Shown here piece by piece: positions 7,619 to 16,795 of a DNA stretch of 31,851 nucleotides (positions are counted from its first letter, which is position 1; every line of letters starts with the position of its first letter). The DNA is taken from positions 1 to 31,851 of the IMG/VR virus record IMGVR_UViG_3300030618_000054. One strand, written 5' to 3'. The stretch is from a virus. Position numbers and translations under genes: made by a program. The notes under the pieces are model-generated. The model searched no databases. It was not told where the DNA came from and was given only the letters and a program-made list of their open reading frames with translations.

Positions 7619-8017
7619 ATGGGGCGCGCAGATTTTTGGAAGAAAGGCCAGTGGCTAGTAATCTGCGATGTATGCGGAATGAAATACCATTCTGGCGATT
7701 TGAAAGAGCGCTGGGACGGTCTTATGTGCTGCCGCCAAGACTGGAATCCACGCCAGCCCCAAGACTTCGTGCGGGGCATCCCGGATCCGCAAGCCATTCC
7801 CTGGGGTCGTCCGGACGTTAAGCCGACTTTCGTTTCAAATCCGGTATCATTAGCCATTACGGATTTCTACGGGGCGTTTATGATCGATTTCACGAACGAC
7901 ATCATTGTTTCGTTCACGACGACCGTTCAGCCAAGCGGTACGCGCGCTTCAGTCTCCCCGCTGGTTCCCGGTACAGAACTGGAAATCCAAGATCAACAGA
8001 CCGTTCCAGGACCGTAA
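7619..8017 (+). CDS. Zinc-ribbon-containing phage structural protein, 132 aa
   Basis: A 132-aa protein. Residues about 14-40 have the pattern CDVCG-x-K...W-x-GL-x-CC-x-x-DW, followed by a DFVRGIPDP segment, as in small metal-binding proteins encoded next to tail fibre genes of many phages. The C-terminal half is hydrophobic and beta-rich (ITDFYGAFMIDF...). It ends in TAATG, overlapping the fibre gene. Zinc binding is inferred from the Cys spacing. Confidence 0.65.
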   Translation: MGRADFWKKGQWLVICDVCGMKYHSGDLKERWDGLMCCRQDWNPRQPQDFVRGIPDPQAIPWGRPDVKPTFVSNPVSLAITDFYGAFMIDFTNDIIVSFTTTVQPSGTRASVSPLVPGTELEIQDQQTVPGP

Positions 8018-9459
8018 TGTCGCTTAATTTCGGACAATTCCCGACTCCGCGCCTGCCGATCGCAAACGCGGATATCGTCGTCGGCTATCAACTCGTGGGT
8101 GGTGTTCCGACGCTCGCGCAGTACACCATGCTTCAAGTGTTCGCTGGCGCGTTCCCTGGCGGCGTGATTCCGGTCACGCAAGGCGGAACGGGGCTCGCCG
8201 CAGTCGCTACCGGCAGCGTGCTAGTCGGCGGCACTGCCGGCGTTTTGAATACCGCGCCCCCTGGCGCCGCCGGCACAGTGCTTGTCAGTCAGGGAGCCGG
8301 CCAAGTGCCGCTGTTCTCGAACCTGATCGTCACGAACGGGACCACGCAACCCCGCACGGACAATACGACCCTGGTCGCCACCGACGCATTCGTGAACCAG
8401 CAGATTATCAGCTCGACCGCAACGGTTCCTTTTCCGGTTGTCGGCGGCATCTACAACCAGGCGTCGAACGGCACCGGTGCGCAGATCGTCATTTTTGCGA
8501 GCGGGGGCGTGGTTAGTGGCGTGCTGACCATTTCGAATCCGGGATCAGGCTACGCGGTCGGCGATTTATTGCTTCTGCCTACCGGCAATACCGACGCTAT
8601 CGTGCGCGTGACCGCAGTATCGGGCACCGGTGTGACGACGGTGCAGGTGATCTACGGCGGCACAGGCTACACGACCGGTAACACGGTAACGGCCATCGAT
8701 GTCCCCCCGGGGCAGCGCACGGTGACGCTCACAGGCGTTCTGACCAGCAACGTCACGTTTATCATTCAGCGCGGCACGTTCTTGACCGCATCGCGCCGCG
8801 TCCAGTTCAACAACAACACGACCGGCGCATTTACCGTTACGGTTTTCTTGAGTAACGGCTCCGGCGGCACGACAGGCAGCGGCGTCGTTCTCCCGCAAGG
8901 TACGAACAATTCCAGCGGCGTGATCGTTGAGACTGACGGCCAGAACGACGTTTGGCTGTCAAATACGCCGCTTGGGATTGGCGCCGTGCCGACTACAGGT
9001 AACAGCGTCGTAACGGGTACTTTCAGCACGACGGGCAACGACGCGCTGATGTACAGCAACACCAGCGGGCAATCGATCCCGAACGCGGCGAACACCACGG
9101 TTACAGGATGGACGCAAGTATACGACCGGGTGAATACGAACTTCAACGCAGCAACAGGTGTTTTCACGGCGCCCGCTGCGGGGTTCTACCATGTCGACAC
9201 GATCCTGACATTCGCCAACGTGTTGAACGTAGTTAGCACGACTCGAAGCGTCACGATCGTAGTCAACGGGGTGATGCGGATACAGGGTTTCTACTCACCC
9301 TCGGCGATAACCTCAACCGTTAGTGTCCAGGCTTCGGGCGTGGTACAACTGACCGCAGGACAGACTATCACGGTCCAAGCGTTTCAGAACAACGGTGCGG
9401 CGTTGACGCTTAACGCGACTGCGATTAATACAACGCTGTCAATCCATAAGATCCCGTAA
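8017..9459 (+). CDS. Tail fibre/receptor-binding protein with C1q-like C-terminus
   Basis: A 480-aa Gly/Thr/Val/Asn-rich protein. The N-terminal 60 residues lead into the fibre motif VTQGGTGLAAVATGSVLVGGTAG. The middle is a repetitive beta-rich shaft. The last 130 residues resemble a C1q/TNF-like jelly roll: GWTQVYDRVNTNFNAATGVFTAPAAGFYHVD with later strands ending in LSIHKIP. C1q-like tips trimerise and can bind receptors, so this is a candidate host-recognition protein. Overlaps its neighbours by TAATG at both ends. Confidence 0.7.
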   Translation: MSLNFGQFPTPRLPIANADIVVGYQLVGGVPTLAQYTMLQVFAGAFPGGVIPVTQGGTGLAAVATGSVLVGGTAGVLNTAPPGAAGTVLVSQGAGQVPLFSNLIVTNGTTQPRTDNTTLVATDAFVNQQIISSTATVPFPVVGGIYNQASNGTGAQIVIFASGGVVSGVLTISNPGSGYAVGDLLLLPTGNTDAIVRVTAVSGTGVTTVQVIYGGTGYTTGNTVTAIDVPPGQRTVTLTGVLTSNVTFIIQRGTFLTASRRVQFNNNTTGAFTVTVFLSNGSGGTTGSGVVLPQGTNNSSGVIVETDGQNDVWLSNTPLGIGAVPTTGNSVVTGTFSTTGNDALMYSNTSGQSIPNAANTTVTGWTQVYDRVNTNFNAATGVFTAPAAGFYHVDTILTFANVLNVVSTTRSVTIVVNGVMRIQGFYSPSAITSTVSVQASGVVQLTAGQTITVQAFQNNGAALTLNATAINTTLSIHKIP

Positions 9460-10244
9460 TGGCAAACCTTCTGTACGCGAACAACGCAGCGGGAACACTG
9501 AATTCCGCGATCACAGCGGCGGCTACTTCGCTGACGCTCAACGCGGGACAGGCAGCGGCATTTCCGGCTCCGGCAGCGGGGCAGGTTTTTTATGCGACGC
9601 TCACTGATGCGGCGACGCAAACGCTTATCGAAATCGTTCAGGTGACTGCGGTTTCGGGAAACATTTTCTCGATCGTGCGCGCACAAGACGGCACTTCAGC
9701 GCTGTCGTGGAACGCAGGGGATATCGTCTCCCAGCGCACGATCGCGCTTGAACTGCGCAACTTCGAGAACGCGGCCGAAGGCAACTTCGCCGCGCTTGCG
9801 GTTCCCGTGACGCCTTCTACGACGCTCGGAATTGTAGGCACAAAGGTAGCTGACAACGCGAATGCGGGGAGCGTAGGCGAGTACTTGACGGCGGCAAGCG
9901 GCACTATTCCGATCGCGAGTGGAACCCCGGAGTCTGTGCTCGGCATTCCTCTTACCGCCGGCGATTGGGATATAAGCGCGACGAGCCTGTTTCTTTTTTC
10001 CGGGGTTACGGCGCTTAACGCTATAACTGTCTCTCTGAGCCCTACGAACGGCGTAGTAAATACGCAAATTGGCTCTACTACGGCACTGGCAGGTTCTTTC
10101 AATCCAACTACGCAGATTATTTCTAGCCCAGTTTTCCGGGTGAACGTGTCCGCGGTAACCAACTTTTTCTGCACGGTTCAAGCGAACTTCAACCCCGGCG
10201 TCGCCAGTGCTACAGTTGTTATCAATGCGAGGCGCGCACGCTAA
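9459..10244 (+). CDS. Tail/virion adaptor-type protein, 261 aa
   Basis: A 261-aa protein. Its N-terminal 100 residues follow a pattern common in phage tail-fibre-associated proteins: LNAGQAAAFPAP-x-GQVFYATLTDAA...IEIVQVT... RAQDGTSALSWNAGDIVSQRTIALEL. The C-terminal half is a beta-rich module. It is probably a fibre partner or attachment protein. It overlaps both neighbours by TAATG. Confidence 0.65.
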   Translation: MANLLYANNAAGTLNSAITAAATSLTLNAGQAAAFPAPAAGQVFYATLTDAATQTLIEIVQVTAVSGNIFSIVRAQDGTSALSWNAGDIVSQRTIALELRNFENAAEGNFAALAVPVTPSTTLGIVGTKVADNANAGSVGEYLTAASGTIPIASGTPESVLGIPLTAGDWDISATSLFLFSGVTALNAITVSLSPTNGVVNTQIGSTTALAGSFNPTTQIISSPVFRVNVSAVTNFFCTVQANFNPGVASATVVINARRAR

Positions 10245-10978
10245 TGGCCCAAACTTTCACGTTCTCCGTCAATCAGCAAACGCTTGTTCAAGCAGCGTTT
10301 CGTCTGATCGGCCAGTTCAACGACGACACGCCCCCGCCCAATACCGATCTCAACAACGCCGCGCAGGCGTTGAACCTGATGATCAAGTACTGGATGAGCA
10401 AGAATTATCCGCTCTGGTGCGTAACGGATCTCTCGTTCACGGTTGTTCAAGGGCAGACGCAATATCTGATCGGCCCGGACTCGACGACGCCGGGGCTCCA
10501 GGCGTATCGCGTGTTGCGCATCCCGATGGCGAGGCTCCAGTACGCGCTGCCCGCCGGCCCGTTCCCGCTGCAAGTGCCGCTGATTCAGCTTTCACGGCAG
10601 GAATACGACCAGTTAGGCCAAAAGACGGACCAAGGCACGCCAAACTCGTATTATTACGATCCGCAGCTTAATGACGGGATTTTGAGCCTGTATTTGACCC
10701 CGGACAGCAACCCGAACATCGTAATCCTGACTTGCCAACGCCCGATCGCGGACGTGATCAACTCGACGGACAGTTTCGACTTCCCGATCGAGTGGATGAA
10801 CGCGCTTAAATGGGGCCTGGCGGAGCAACTCTTGCCGGAATACTACGTGCCTGAGTCAATCGCGGCGCGCGTGGAACGCAACGCGAACAAATACCTCGAA
10901 GATATGCTGAACTGGGATCAGGAGGAGGCTTCGACCTTCTTCACGCCGGACCGACGTGGATATTCACGCCATGGCTGA
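10244..10978 (+). CDS. P22 gp4-like tail accessory factor (portal adaptor)
   Basis: A 244-aa protein resembling gp4-type head-to-tail adaptor proteins of P22-like podoviruses, which bind under the portal ring. The pattern is an N-terminal helix (VQAAFRLIGQ), LNLMIKYWMSKNYPLWCVTDLSFTV, a beta-sandwich middle and a C-terminal alpha-helical segment with PIEWMNALKWGLAEQLLPEY. The next gene is gp10-like, which matches the usual gp4-gp10 order. The family call is by sequence pattern and synteny. Confidence 0.75.
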   Translation: MAQTFTFSVNQQTLVQAAFRLIGQFNDDTPPPNTDLNNAAQALNLMIKYWMSKNYPLWCVTDLSFTVVQGQTQYLIGPDSTTPGLQAYRVLRIPMARLQYALPAGPFPLQVPLIQLSRQEYDQLGQKTDQGTPNSYYYDPQLNDGILSLYLTPDSNPNIVILTCQRPIADVINSTDSFDFPIEWMNALKWGLAEQLLPEYYVPESIAARVERNANKYLEDMLNWDQEEASTFFTPDRRGYSRHG

Positions 10979-12656
10979 AGAAGGTAGCGGCAACCGCCTC
11001 CAACTCGCGCAGACGATCTCAACTCGTGATCCGACGATGACGAGTGACGCGATCCTGTATAACTATTACGCGACGAAGAATTCAAACGGTCAAATCCTTT
11101 GCGAACGGCGATTCGGGATTCAGCCTGTATTCACGGCTACCGCAGCGGCGGGGCTCGGCCTTTTCCAGTTCGGAACTCAAGTTCTCGCCATCATCGGGAC
11201 GGAATTCTTTGTCAATGGCGTGGCGACCTCAGCGGTCGACGCTACAAGCCCTTACCAGTTCGTTTTGACCGGGATTGGTGGCACGGCGGTGTTTCTCAAG
11301 AACAACACCAACGCATATATCTGGAACGGCTCTACGCTCACGAAAGTCACAGACGTGAACTACCCGGCGACGACCGTACCGGGCGTAACGTACCTTGACG
11401 GCTACGTGTTCGTGCTCACTCCAGGCGGTACTCTCACTAACAGCAACCTGAACACGCCTGCGACGTGGAACGCTCTGAACACGATCAACGGTAGCCTGTC
11501 GGCGGATCCCGGCGCGGCGGTGAACAAGCTCTACAACTACATTGTCTCGTTCGGCACATTCTCGACGACGTTCTTTTACGACGCAGGTAACGTGCCGCCC
11601 GGTTCGCCGTTGCTCCCTGTGATCCAGGCGACTTGCAACATCGGCGTGGCGTCCGGAACTTCGGTAGTCGCGAGCGAGAACACGATATTCTGGATCGGGC
11701 AGACGCATCAGAAGGGGCGGCGCGTCTACATGCTCAATGGCCTGACGCCGCAACCGATTTCGGATCAGTTCATCGATAAGGTGTTGAACGCGGATCCGCT
11801 CACCCCCGGCACGGTGTACGCCTTCTATATCGAGATAAACGGCTCCGCGTTCTATGTCCTGACGCTATCTGCGAGCAATTTCACGCTGGTCTACAACTCG
11901 TCAGTCGGGATGTGGTCACGCTGGTCGAGCACCGTGCTCGGCACGCCGCAAGTCGCGGTTAGCGCGACGGTGACGAACGGCATCGTTACGGTGAATCTTC
12001 CGAACCACGGCCTGAGCAACCCCGCTATTGTGCGCGTGACCAGTGCTAACTCGGGTGCGATGTTCCTGGGAACATTCGTTGTTACGGTGATCGACGGCAA
12101 TACGATTTCGTACAATATCGGCTCGTCGCCGATTGGCGGCGGTATAAACAGCAACACGATCAACACTTTTACGATCGACGCGGAAACCGGCACCACGGGC
12201 TCCCAATCGGGGATCGGCACGCTCACTGTAACGCCGTTCGTGCAGAACTTCTTCCAGCCGGGTTTCTACGCGTTCACGAACAACACAGACTACCTGCTAG
12301 GCGTGTCCAGCGGCATCACGTATCAGATGCAGCAGGGCGTATCGAGTGACGCCGGTATGTTCATTTACGGGCTCTTGCGCACGAATGCGGGAGACTTTGG
12401 ATCGAATAAGTGGAAGTTCTATCCGACTATCGAGGTGAACGCGGACAAGGTTCAGGACACGGCTTACGTCGGCTACTCCGATGACGATTTCGTGAGTTTT
12501 GGACCGTTCCGACCGGTCAACCTGGGATCCGACCGCGCGTTAGTGCGCCGTGCGTCTGGTTCTCGCCGGCGCGCGTTCTCGCTTCTCTACATAGGCGGGT
12601 TCCAGGTTCGGTTTTACAATATCGAACTGCCCGACATGCAGGTGGGAACGAATTGA
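10971..12656 (+). CDS. P22 gp10-like packaged DNA stabilisation/stopper protein
   Basis: A 561-aa beta-rich protein beginning with MAEEGSGNRLQLAQTISTRDPTM and containing repeating strands with FFVNG, NAYIWNGS, TYLDGYVFVL and IFWIGQTHQKGRRVYMLNG. This matches the beta-propeller-like gp10 family, which closes the portal channel and anchors tail parts. It overlaps the preceding gene by 8 nt at ATGGCTGA; an in-frame GTG at 10956 is a less likely start. It ends overlapping the next TTG start. Confidence 0.72.
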   Translation: MAEEGSGNRLQLAQTISTRDPTMTSDAILYNYYATKNSNGQILCERRFGIQPVFTATAAAGLGLFQFGTQVLAIIGTEFFVNGVATSAVDATSPYQFVLTGIGGTAVFLKNNTNAYIWNGSTLTKVTDVNYPATTVPGVTYLDGYVFVLTPGGTLTNSNLNTPATWNALNTINGSLSADPGAAVNKLYNYIVSFGTFSTTFFYDAGNVPPGSPLLPVIQATCNIGVASGTSVVASENTIFWIGQTHQKGRRVYMLNGLTPQPISDQFIDKVLNADPLTPGTVYAFYIEINGSAFYVLTLSASNFTLVYNSSVGMWSRWSSTVLGTPQVAVSATVTNGIVTVNLPNHGLSNPAIVRVTSANSGAMFLGTFVVTVIDGNTISYNIGSSPIGGGINSNTINTFTIDAETGTTGSQSGIGTLTVTPFVQNFFQPGFYAFTNNTDYLLGVSSGITYQMQQGVSSDAGMFIYGLLRTNAGDFGSNKWKFYPTIEVNADKVQDTAYVGYSDDDFVSFGPFRPVNLGSDRALVRRASGSRRRAFSLLYIGGFQVRFYNIELPDMQVGTN

Positions 12657-13219
12657 AACTATTTCAGAAACTGCCGTACACGGTTGACGTGTCGGAAATC
12701 AACCGACAACTGGCAGAGCATCCGGAATTGTGGGACGGGAATCCGTTCCGGCGCACGGCGGCAGGCTCCGCTCACACTGAGATGCGCGACATATGGGTAA
12801 GGTATAATGACGCGAGCAAGTACCTTGCCAAGGGCAGTTTTGCCGGTTTCAACGACGAGCACGTGCCGGTCTGGTATCCGGCTTGGAGCAAAGTACCGTC
12901 ATTGCGTCCAGTGATTTTTGACTTGATGGCGCGCGTTGAGGGTGAAATGCTTGGCGGCGTGCTGATCACGCGCATCCCTCACGGCAAAGGTATCGCGCCG
13001 CACGTCGATAAAAGTTGGCACGTCGACTACTACGACAAGTTTTATATTTCGCTGCAAGCGGGACCGGGCGCCAAGTTTTGCTCTGAAGATGAGTCGATCG
13101 AGCCAGAAGTGGGCGACGTATGGCGCTTCGACAACCGCCACGAGCACTGGGTGACGAATGAAAGCGGTCAGGATCGAGTGACGCTGATTGTGTGCATCCG
13201 AACGGACAAGTTTAAATGA
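12653..13219 (+). CDS. 2OG-Fe(II) oxygenase, Asp/Asn beta-hydroxylase-like
   Basis: A 188-aa protein with an iron-binding facial triad: His117-x-Asp119 (PHVDKSW) and His165 within N-x3-H-W-V-T-N, followed by Arg175 (DRVTLIV) that could bind 2-oxoglutarate. The arrangement matches the aspartyl/asparaginyl beta-hydroxylase-like oxygenases, which hydroxylate amino-acid side chains of proteins or free amino acids. Start is TTG, overlapping the previous stop (TTGA), with GGTGGG upstream. It is followed by a cupin gene overlapping by ATGA. The substrate is unknown; a virion protein or host component is possible. Confidence 0.72.
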   Translation: MKLFQKLPYTVDVSEINRQLAEHPELWDGNPFRRTAAGSAHTEMRDIWVRYNDASKYLAKGSFAGFNDEHVPVWYPAWSKVPSLRPVIFDLMARVEGEMLGGVLITRIPHGKGIAPHVDKSWHVDYYDKFYISLQAGPGAKFCSEDESIEPEVGDVWRFDNRHEHWVTNESGQDRVTLIVCIRTDKFK

Positions 13220-13530
13220 TCGACCTTCAGACCAAGCACTATTTCTCAGGTCGCGAATACGCGAAAGAGATGCACATGCCGAAGGGCTCATGGGCGGAAA
13301 CGCACGAGCACAAGTACGACCACATTTCCATCCTCGCGTCAGGCTCGGTGCTTTTGACGATCGACGATGTGCATCACGTCCACGTGGGGCCGACCGCGAT
13401 CGTGATCCCGGCGCTTAAAAAACACCGGGTTTCGGCTTTAACAGACGTTGTTTGGTTTTGCGTTCACGCGACAGATGAGACGGACCCCGAAACAGTAGAC
13501 GAGGTGCTGATATGCCATTCGCAGCCATAA
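13216..13530 (+). CDS. Small cupin-domain protein
   Basis: A 104-aa single-domain cupin. The motif region reads ETHEHKYDHISILASGSVLLTID, then HVGPTAIVIPALKKHRVSAL, giving the His/Glu/His positions used for metal binding in cupins. It is coupled by ATGA to the oxygenase gene, so the two may act together or share a substrate. It overlaps the next gene by 19 nt. Function inferred from fold only. Confidence 0.75.
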   Translation: MIDLQTKHYFSGREYAKEMHMPKGSWAETHEHKYDHISILASGSVLLTIDDVHHVHVGPTAIVIPALKKHRVSALTDVVWFCVHATDETDPETVDEVLICHSQP

Positions 13531-14696
13531 CCGCGGGTACTATCGGCACCGCACTAGCGGGGGGCGCGGCGGCGGCCGCCGGCGGGCTTGCGGTCAACGC
13601 GATAGCGGGGGGCGGGGCAGGATCTAATCTCGCGTCTGGCGCTACGGGCATCGCGGGCGGACTTCTATCAGCTAGTGAAGCGCAAGGACTGGCTAACACA
13701 GCGGCCCCATTTAGTCAGTTCGCAGGTAACTCGGCGTCCGCGCTCAACGGCTTGCAGCAGTCGGGCCAGGTGGGCCAGGTCAACACGGGCGGGCAAAACC
13801 TCGTCAACAACTTTGCGCAGAACACGGGCGCGCAGACCAACCAGTATATCGCCCCTACCGAAGCCTTGGCGGGGCAGGCGCAGGGCGCGACACAAGCCGC
13901 GATCGCGCCGACCGTGAACGCCGCAAACGCGGGCGCAGCGGGGTTAAACGGGCTGAATCTGAGCGGCGTGAATTCGCAGATAAACAATCTGATAGCGGAT
14001 CCGAGCAGCATTTTCAATACGCCGCAATACCAAGCGGCATTCGGGCAAGGCCAAAGCGCGGTTAACTCGACACTGGCAGCGCAAGGGCTAAACGCATCCG
14101 GCAACCAACTCGCCGCGCTTCAGAGCTACGGCCAGTCGTTCGGGCAGAACGCCTACGCACAGGACTTGAGCCAGCTTCTCGGGGTGTCGAACCAAGCCGC
14201 CGGCCAGCAAGGGCAAAGTTTCAACCAACAAGCTACGGCTTCGGGGCTCGGGCTCCAGGCGAATCAGCAGACGTTCAACCAGAACGGCGCGGCGGCTCAG
14301 TTGTCACTGCAAGGCAACCAGCAAGCGTTCGGGCAGTTGCAAAGCGCGAATGGCAGCGGGCAAGCCGTGAATCAACAGGGTTTCAACCAGTTGTCGCAAC
14401 TGGCCGGTGTGGGTAACTACGGCAACGCTGCGAACCTGTTGCTCGGTCAATACAACGCCGCCGGGTCGTCGATCGGCGCCGGCATCGGCCAAGCCGCGCA
14501 GGGCATTGGCGGCTTGGCTGGTCAGGCGTTCAATGGCGGCTCAAACGACTTTGGCGGCGACTTCAGCACCGGCTTAGGTACGGATACCTCGGGTTCGGAT
14601 ATCTCTGGCAGCGGAGCGCTGTTCGGGACTTCGGCGGGGCAGTCGGGGTCTGACTTTAACTTCGGCGGCAGCAACTCTTTCGGCTTCACGGAGTAA
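13512..14696 (+). CDS. Ala/Gly/Gln-rich internal virion (ejection) protein
   Basis: A 394-aa low-complexity protein. Residues 10-55 are Ala/Gly-rich and hydrophobic (a candidate membrane-insertion segment), the rest is Gln/Asn/Ala/Ser-rich with repeated NQQ-x-FNQ and LQ-x-NQQ patterns. It has the position of P22 gp7 among three successive ejection-type proteins. Such proteins leave the capsid ahead of DNA and help form a channel through the envelope. Call is by composition and synteny. Confidence 0.65.
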   Translation: MPFAAITAGTIGTALAGGAAAAAGGLAVNAIAGGGAGSNLASGATGIAGGLLSASEAQGLANTAAPFSQFAGNSASALNGLQQSGQVGQVNTGGQNLVNNFAQNTGAQTNQYIAPTEALAGQAQGATQAAIAPTVNAANAGAAGLNGLNLSGVNSQINNLIADPSSIFNTPQYQAAFGQGQSAVNSTLAAQGLNASGNQLAALQSYGQSFGQNAYAQDLSQLLGVSNQAAGQQGQSFNQQATASGLGLQANQQTFNQNGAAAQLSLQGNQQAFGQLQSANGSGQAVNQQGFNQLSQLAGVGNYGNAANLLLGQYNAAGSSIGAGIGQAAQGIGGLAGQAFNGGSNDFGGDFSTGLGTDTSGSDISGSGALFGTSAGQSGSDFNFGGSNSFGFTE

Positions 14697-14698
14697 TT

Positions 14699-16795
14699 AT
14701 GGTGGCCTTGCTGGGGAACCTACTGTCCTCTGCGTCGCAGGGGTTCAACAACTACAACCAACAGCAGGAAGATCTCAGCTTCCAGAGGCAGGAGCGCGCC
14801 AACCAGTTGGCGGCGCAACAACTCGCGAACCAGAGCCAGACGCTTGCGAATCAGCAGCAGCAAAACGCGATTACGCAGGACCAAGCGCAAACCGGGTTCC
14901 TGACTGGCGCGGCGCAAGACGTGTACGGAAGCGGCGGCGCGAACAACCTCGCGAGCGCAGCGCAACCCCAGCAGGGCATATCTGGGCAAATCGCGCAGCC
15001 GGATCCGAACGGCGCCGGCCAACCCCTGGACGCTGCATCGACGCCGAAAATGACGGCTGCAACGGGCGGGCTCCCCGCCACGCAGAACGGGCAAGTGAAC
15101 GGCAAGCCGCTGACCCCGTTGCAGGCGTCGACGATGCAGTCGGAATCCAACGGCGTGGCGGCAGCGACTTCGCCCAAGGGCGCAACCGGGACGATGCAGA
15201 CGATGCCGGGTACGCTTCAGAACCCCGGTTTCGGCGTGCAACCCGCCCGCGATGACTCGCAAGCCGAGAAGCAGCGCGTGGGCGTGGACTATCTCGGCGC
15301 CATGCAGAAGCGCTACGGAAACGATGCAGATGCGTTGATAGCCTACAATTGGGGCCCGCAAAACGCAGATAAGTGGATCGCAGGCGGCCGAAAACCTGAG
15401 CAGCTACCGCCCGCCACCGCGAACTATGTCAAGACCACTCTCGGGCGTCTTCAGCAGACACAGCAGCAGGGGCAAGCGGCGCAACAGCAAGCGTCGGCAC
15501 TGGTGCAGCCTAGCGCAGCGGATAACCTGACCGCGCGCACGAACGCAGGCGTAGACGTTCGCCCGGACGAGTACCAGCAGGCGGCGCAGGCGACGATGAA
15601 ACAAGCGTCGATGTACAAGGACGCCGCGCAAAAGGCGTTTCAAGCCGGTAACGTGAAGGCAGGACAAGCGTTCGCTGAGAAGGCGAATGCGCTCACCGAT
15701 CAGGCGCTTAAAACGCAGAAAGACGGGTTCTCGGCTCAAAAAGACGCGAACACCGAAACCGCGAAGCTAGCCGTCGGCGTGAGCGACCAATCCTCGTATA
15801 ACAATTTCCAAGCACAGATCCGGAACAATCCGGCGATGCAACGCGCCGTGGGAGGGTTGAACCTGACCGGTGACTACACTCAAGACCGGCAGAAGATCCA
15901 GACCCTGGCCGACCGTACTGAAACGCTGAAAGACCAGCAAGAAATCGGTATCAAGAAGCAGGAATTGCAGCTTAAACAGCAAACCGAACAGCGCGAACAG
16001 GCGAAAGCCGATTTGCCGAAGATCCAGCAGCAGCAAGCCGTGGTCGCCGATCAGCAGCGGCAGCAGACCGTCGAAAAAACGGGCGTGCCGTTCGCACCTT
16101 CTATTGCGGCAAGCGCGCCGGTCGGTACGACTCCTCAACAGATCCAAGCGGCGCAGAAGACGGTTCAAGCTCAGAACGCGGCTTACGACAAGGCGAACGC
16201 GCCGGCTACGCAGGGGGCTCTCGCCGTTTCGGACTTAGCAGCGCAGGCTTACGTAGCGGTCAAGAATGATGTCGTCAAAACCGGTGGGATTTGGGCCAAT
16301 ATTGCCGAAAATACGGCCGAGGACAAGAGCAGGTTAGGAGGCGCCTACGCATTGTCGGACGAACAACAGAAGTTCGATAAGATCACGGCTTCGATGGTTC
16401 AAAATATGCAGCTATTGGCAGGCGCCAACGGCGGCGCGCGCTCGGCCTCTACAGCGGCCATGTACAATAACTACGCACGTGCAAAGCCTAGCATCAGACT
16501 CGGTAAAGACGCTAATTTGGCTGTAGCTCATGGGCTCTATGTAGGCGCGCAAGCGCAGGTTCAGATGAATCAATTCCTTGAAAAGTACCGCACCGCAAAC
16601 CCTGATGCCACTGTGCAGAGCGGAATCGCTCAATGGCACCGGTACGAGCATGCTGTGGGGCCGACGATGATATTTGATCCGGCGAGCAAAGAGAACGTGC
16701 CTAATACGGCTCTCATCCCGACACTTGAGGACGGCACACCTAACCACGCCTATAAGAACCCGGACAAATTTTTTCAGAACGGGGGGCACTTCTAA
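14699..16795 (+). CDS. Internal virion protein with lytic transglycosylase domain
   Basis: A 698-aa protein. Residues about 140-250 form a soluble lytic transglycosylase-type domain: catalytic Glu149 in MQSESNG, followed by SPKGATGTMQTMPGT, then RYGNDADALIAYNWGP. This cleaves peptidoglycan glycan strands with anhydro products. The rest is Gln/Ala-rich coiled coil (residues about 250-470) of internal-virion type. It likely opens the cell wall locally during DNA ejection. The C-terminal part uses different, less GC-biased codons, suggesting a mosaic origin. Confidence 0.78.
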   Translation: MVALLGNLLSSASQGFNNYNQQQEDLSFQRQERANQLAAQQLANQSQTLANQQQQNAITQDQAQTGFLTGAAQDVYGSGGANNLASAAQPQQGISGQIAQPDPNGAGQPLDAASTPKMTAATGGLPATQNGQVNGKPLTPLQASTMQSESNGVAAATSPKGATGTMQTMPGTLQNPGFGVQPARDDSQAEKQRVGVDYLGAMQKRYGNDADALIAYNWGPQNADKWIAGGRKPEQLPPATANYVKTTLGRLQQTQQQGQAAQQQASALVQPSAADNLTARTNAGVDVRPDEYQQAAQATMKQASMYKDAAQKAFQAGNVKAGQAFAEKANALTDQALKTQKDGFSAQKDANTETAKLAVGVSDQSSYNNFQAQIRNNPAMQRAVGGLNLTGDYTQDRQKIQTLADRTETLKDQQEIGIKKQELQLKQQTEQREQAKADLPKIQQQQAVVADQQRQQTVEKTGVPFAPSIAASAPVGTTPQQIQAAQKTVQAQNAAYDKANAPATQGALAVSDLAAQAYVAVKNDVVKTGGIWANIAENTAEDKSRLGGAYALSDEQQKFDKITASMVQNMQLLAGANGGARSASTAAMYNNYARAKPSIRLGKDANLAVAHGLYVGAQAQVQMNQFLEKYRTANPDATVQSGIAQWHRYEHAVGPTMIFDPASKENVPNTALIPTLEDGTPNHAYKNPDKFFQNGGHF

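Noticed and set aside
14720-15361. 213-aa minus-strand reading frame
   Set aside because: Arg/Leu-rich shadow opposite the lytic transglycosylase domain with no ribosome site.
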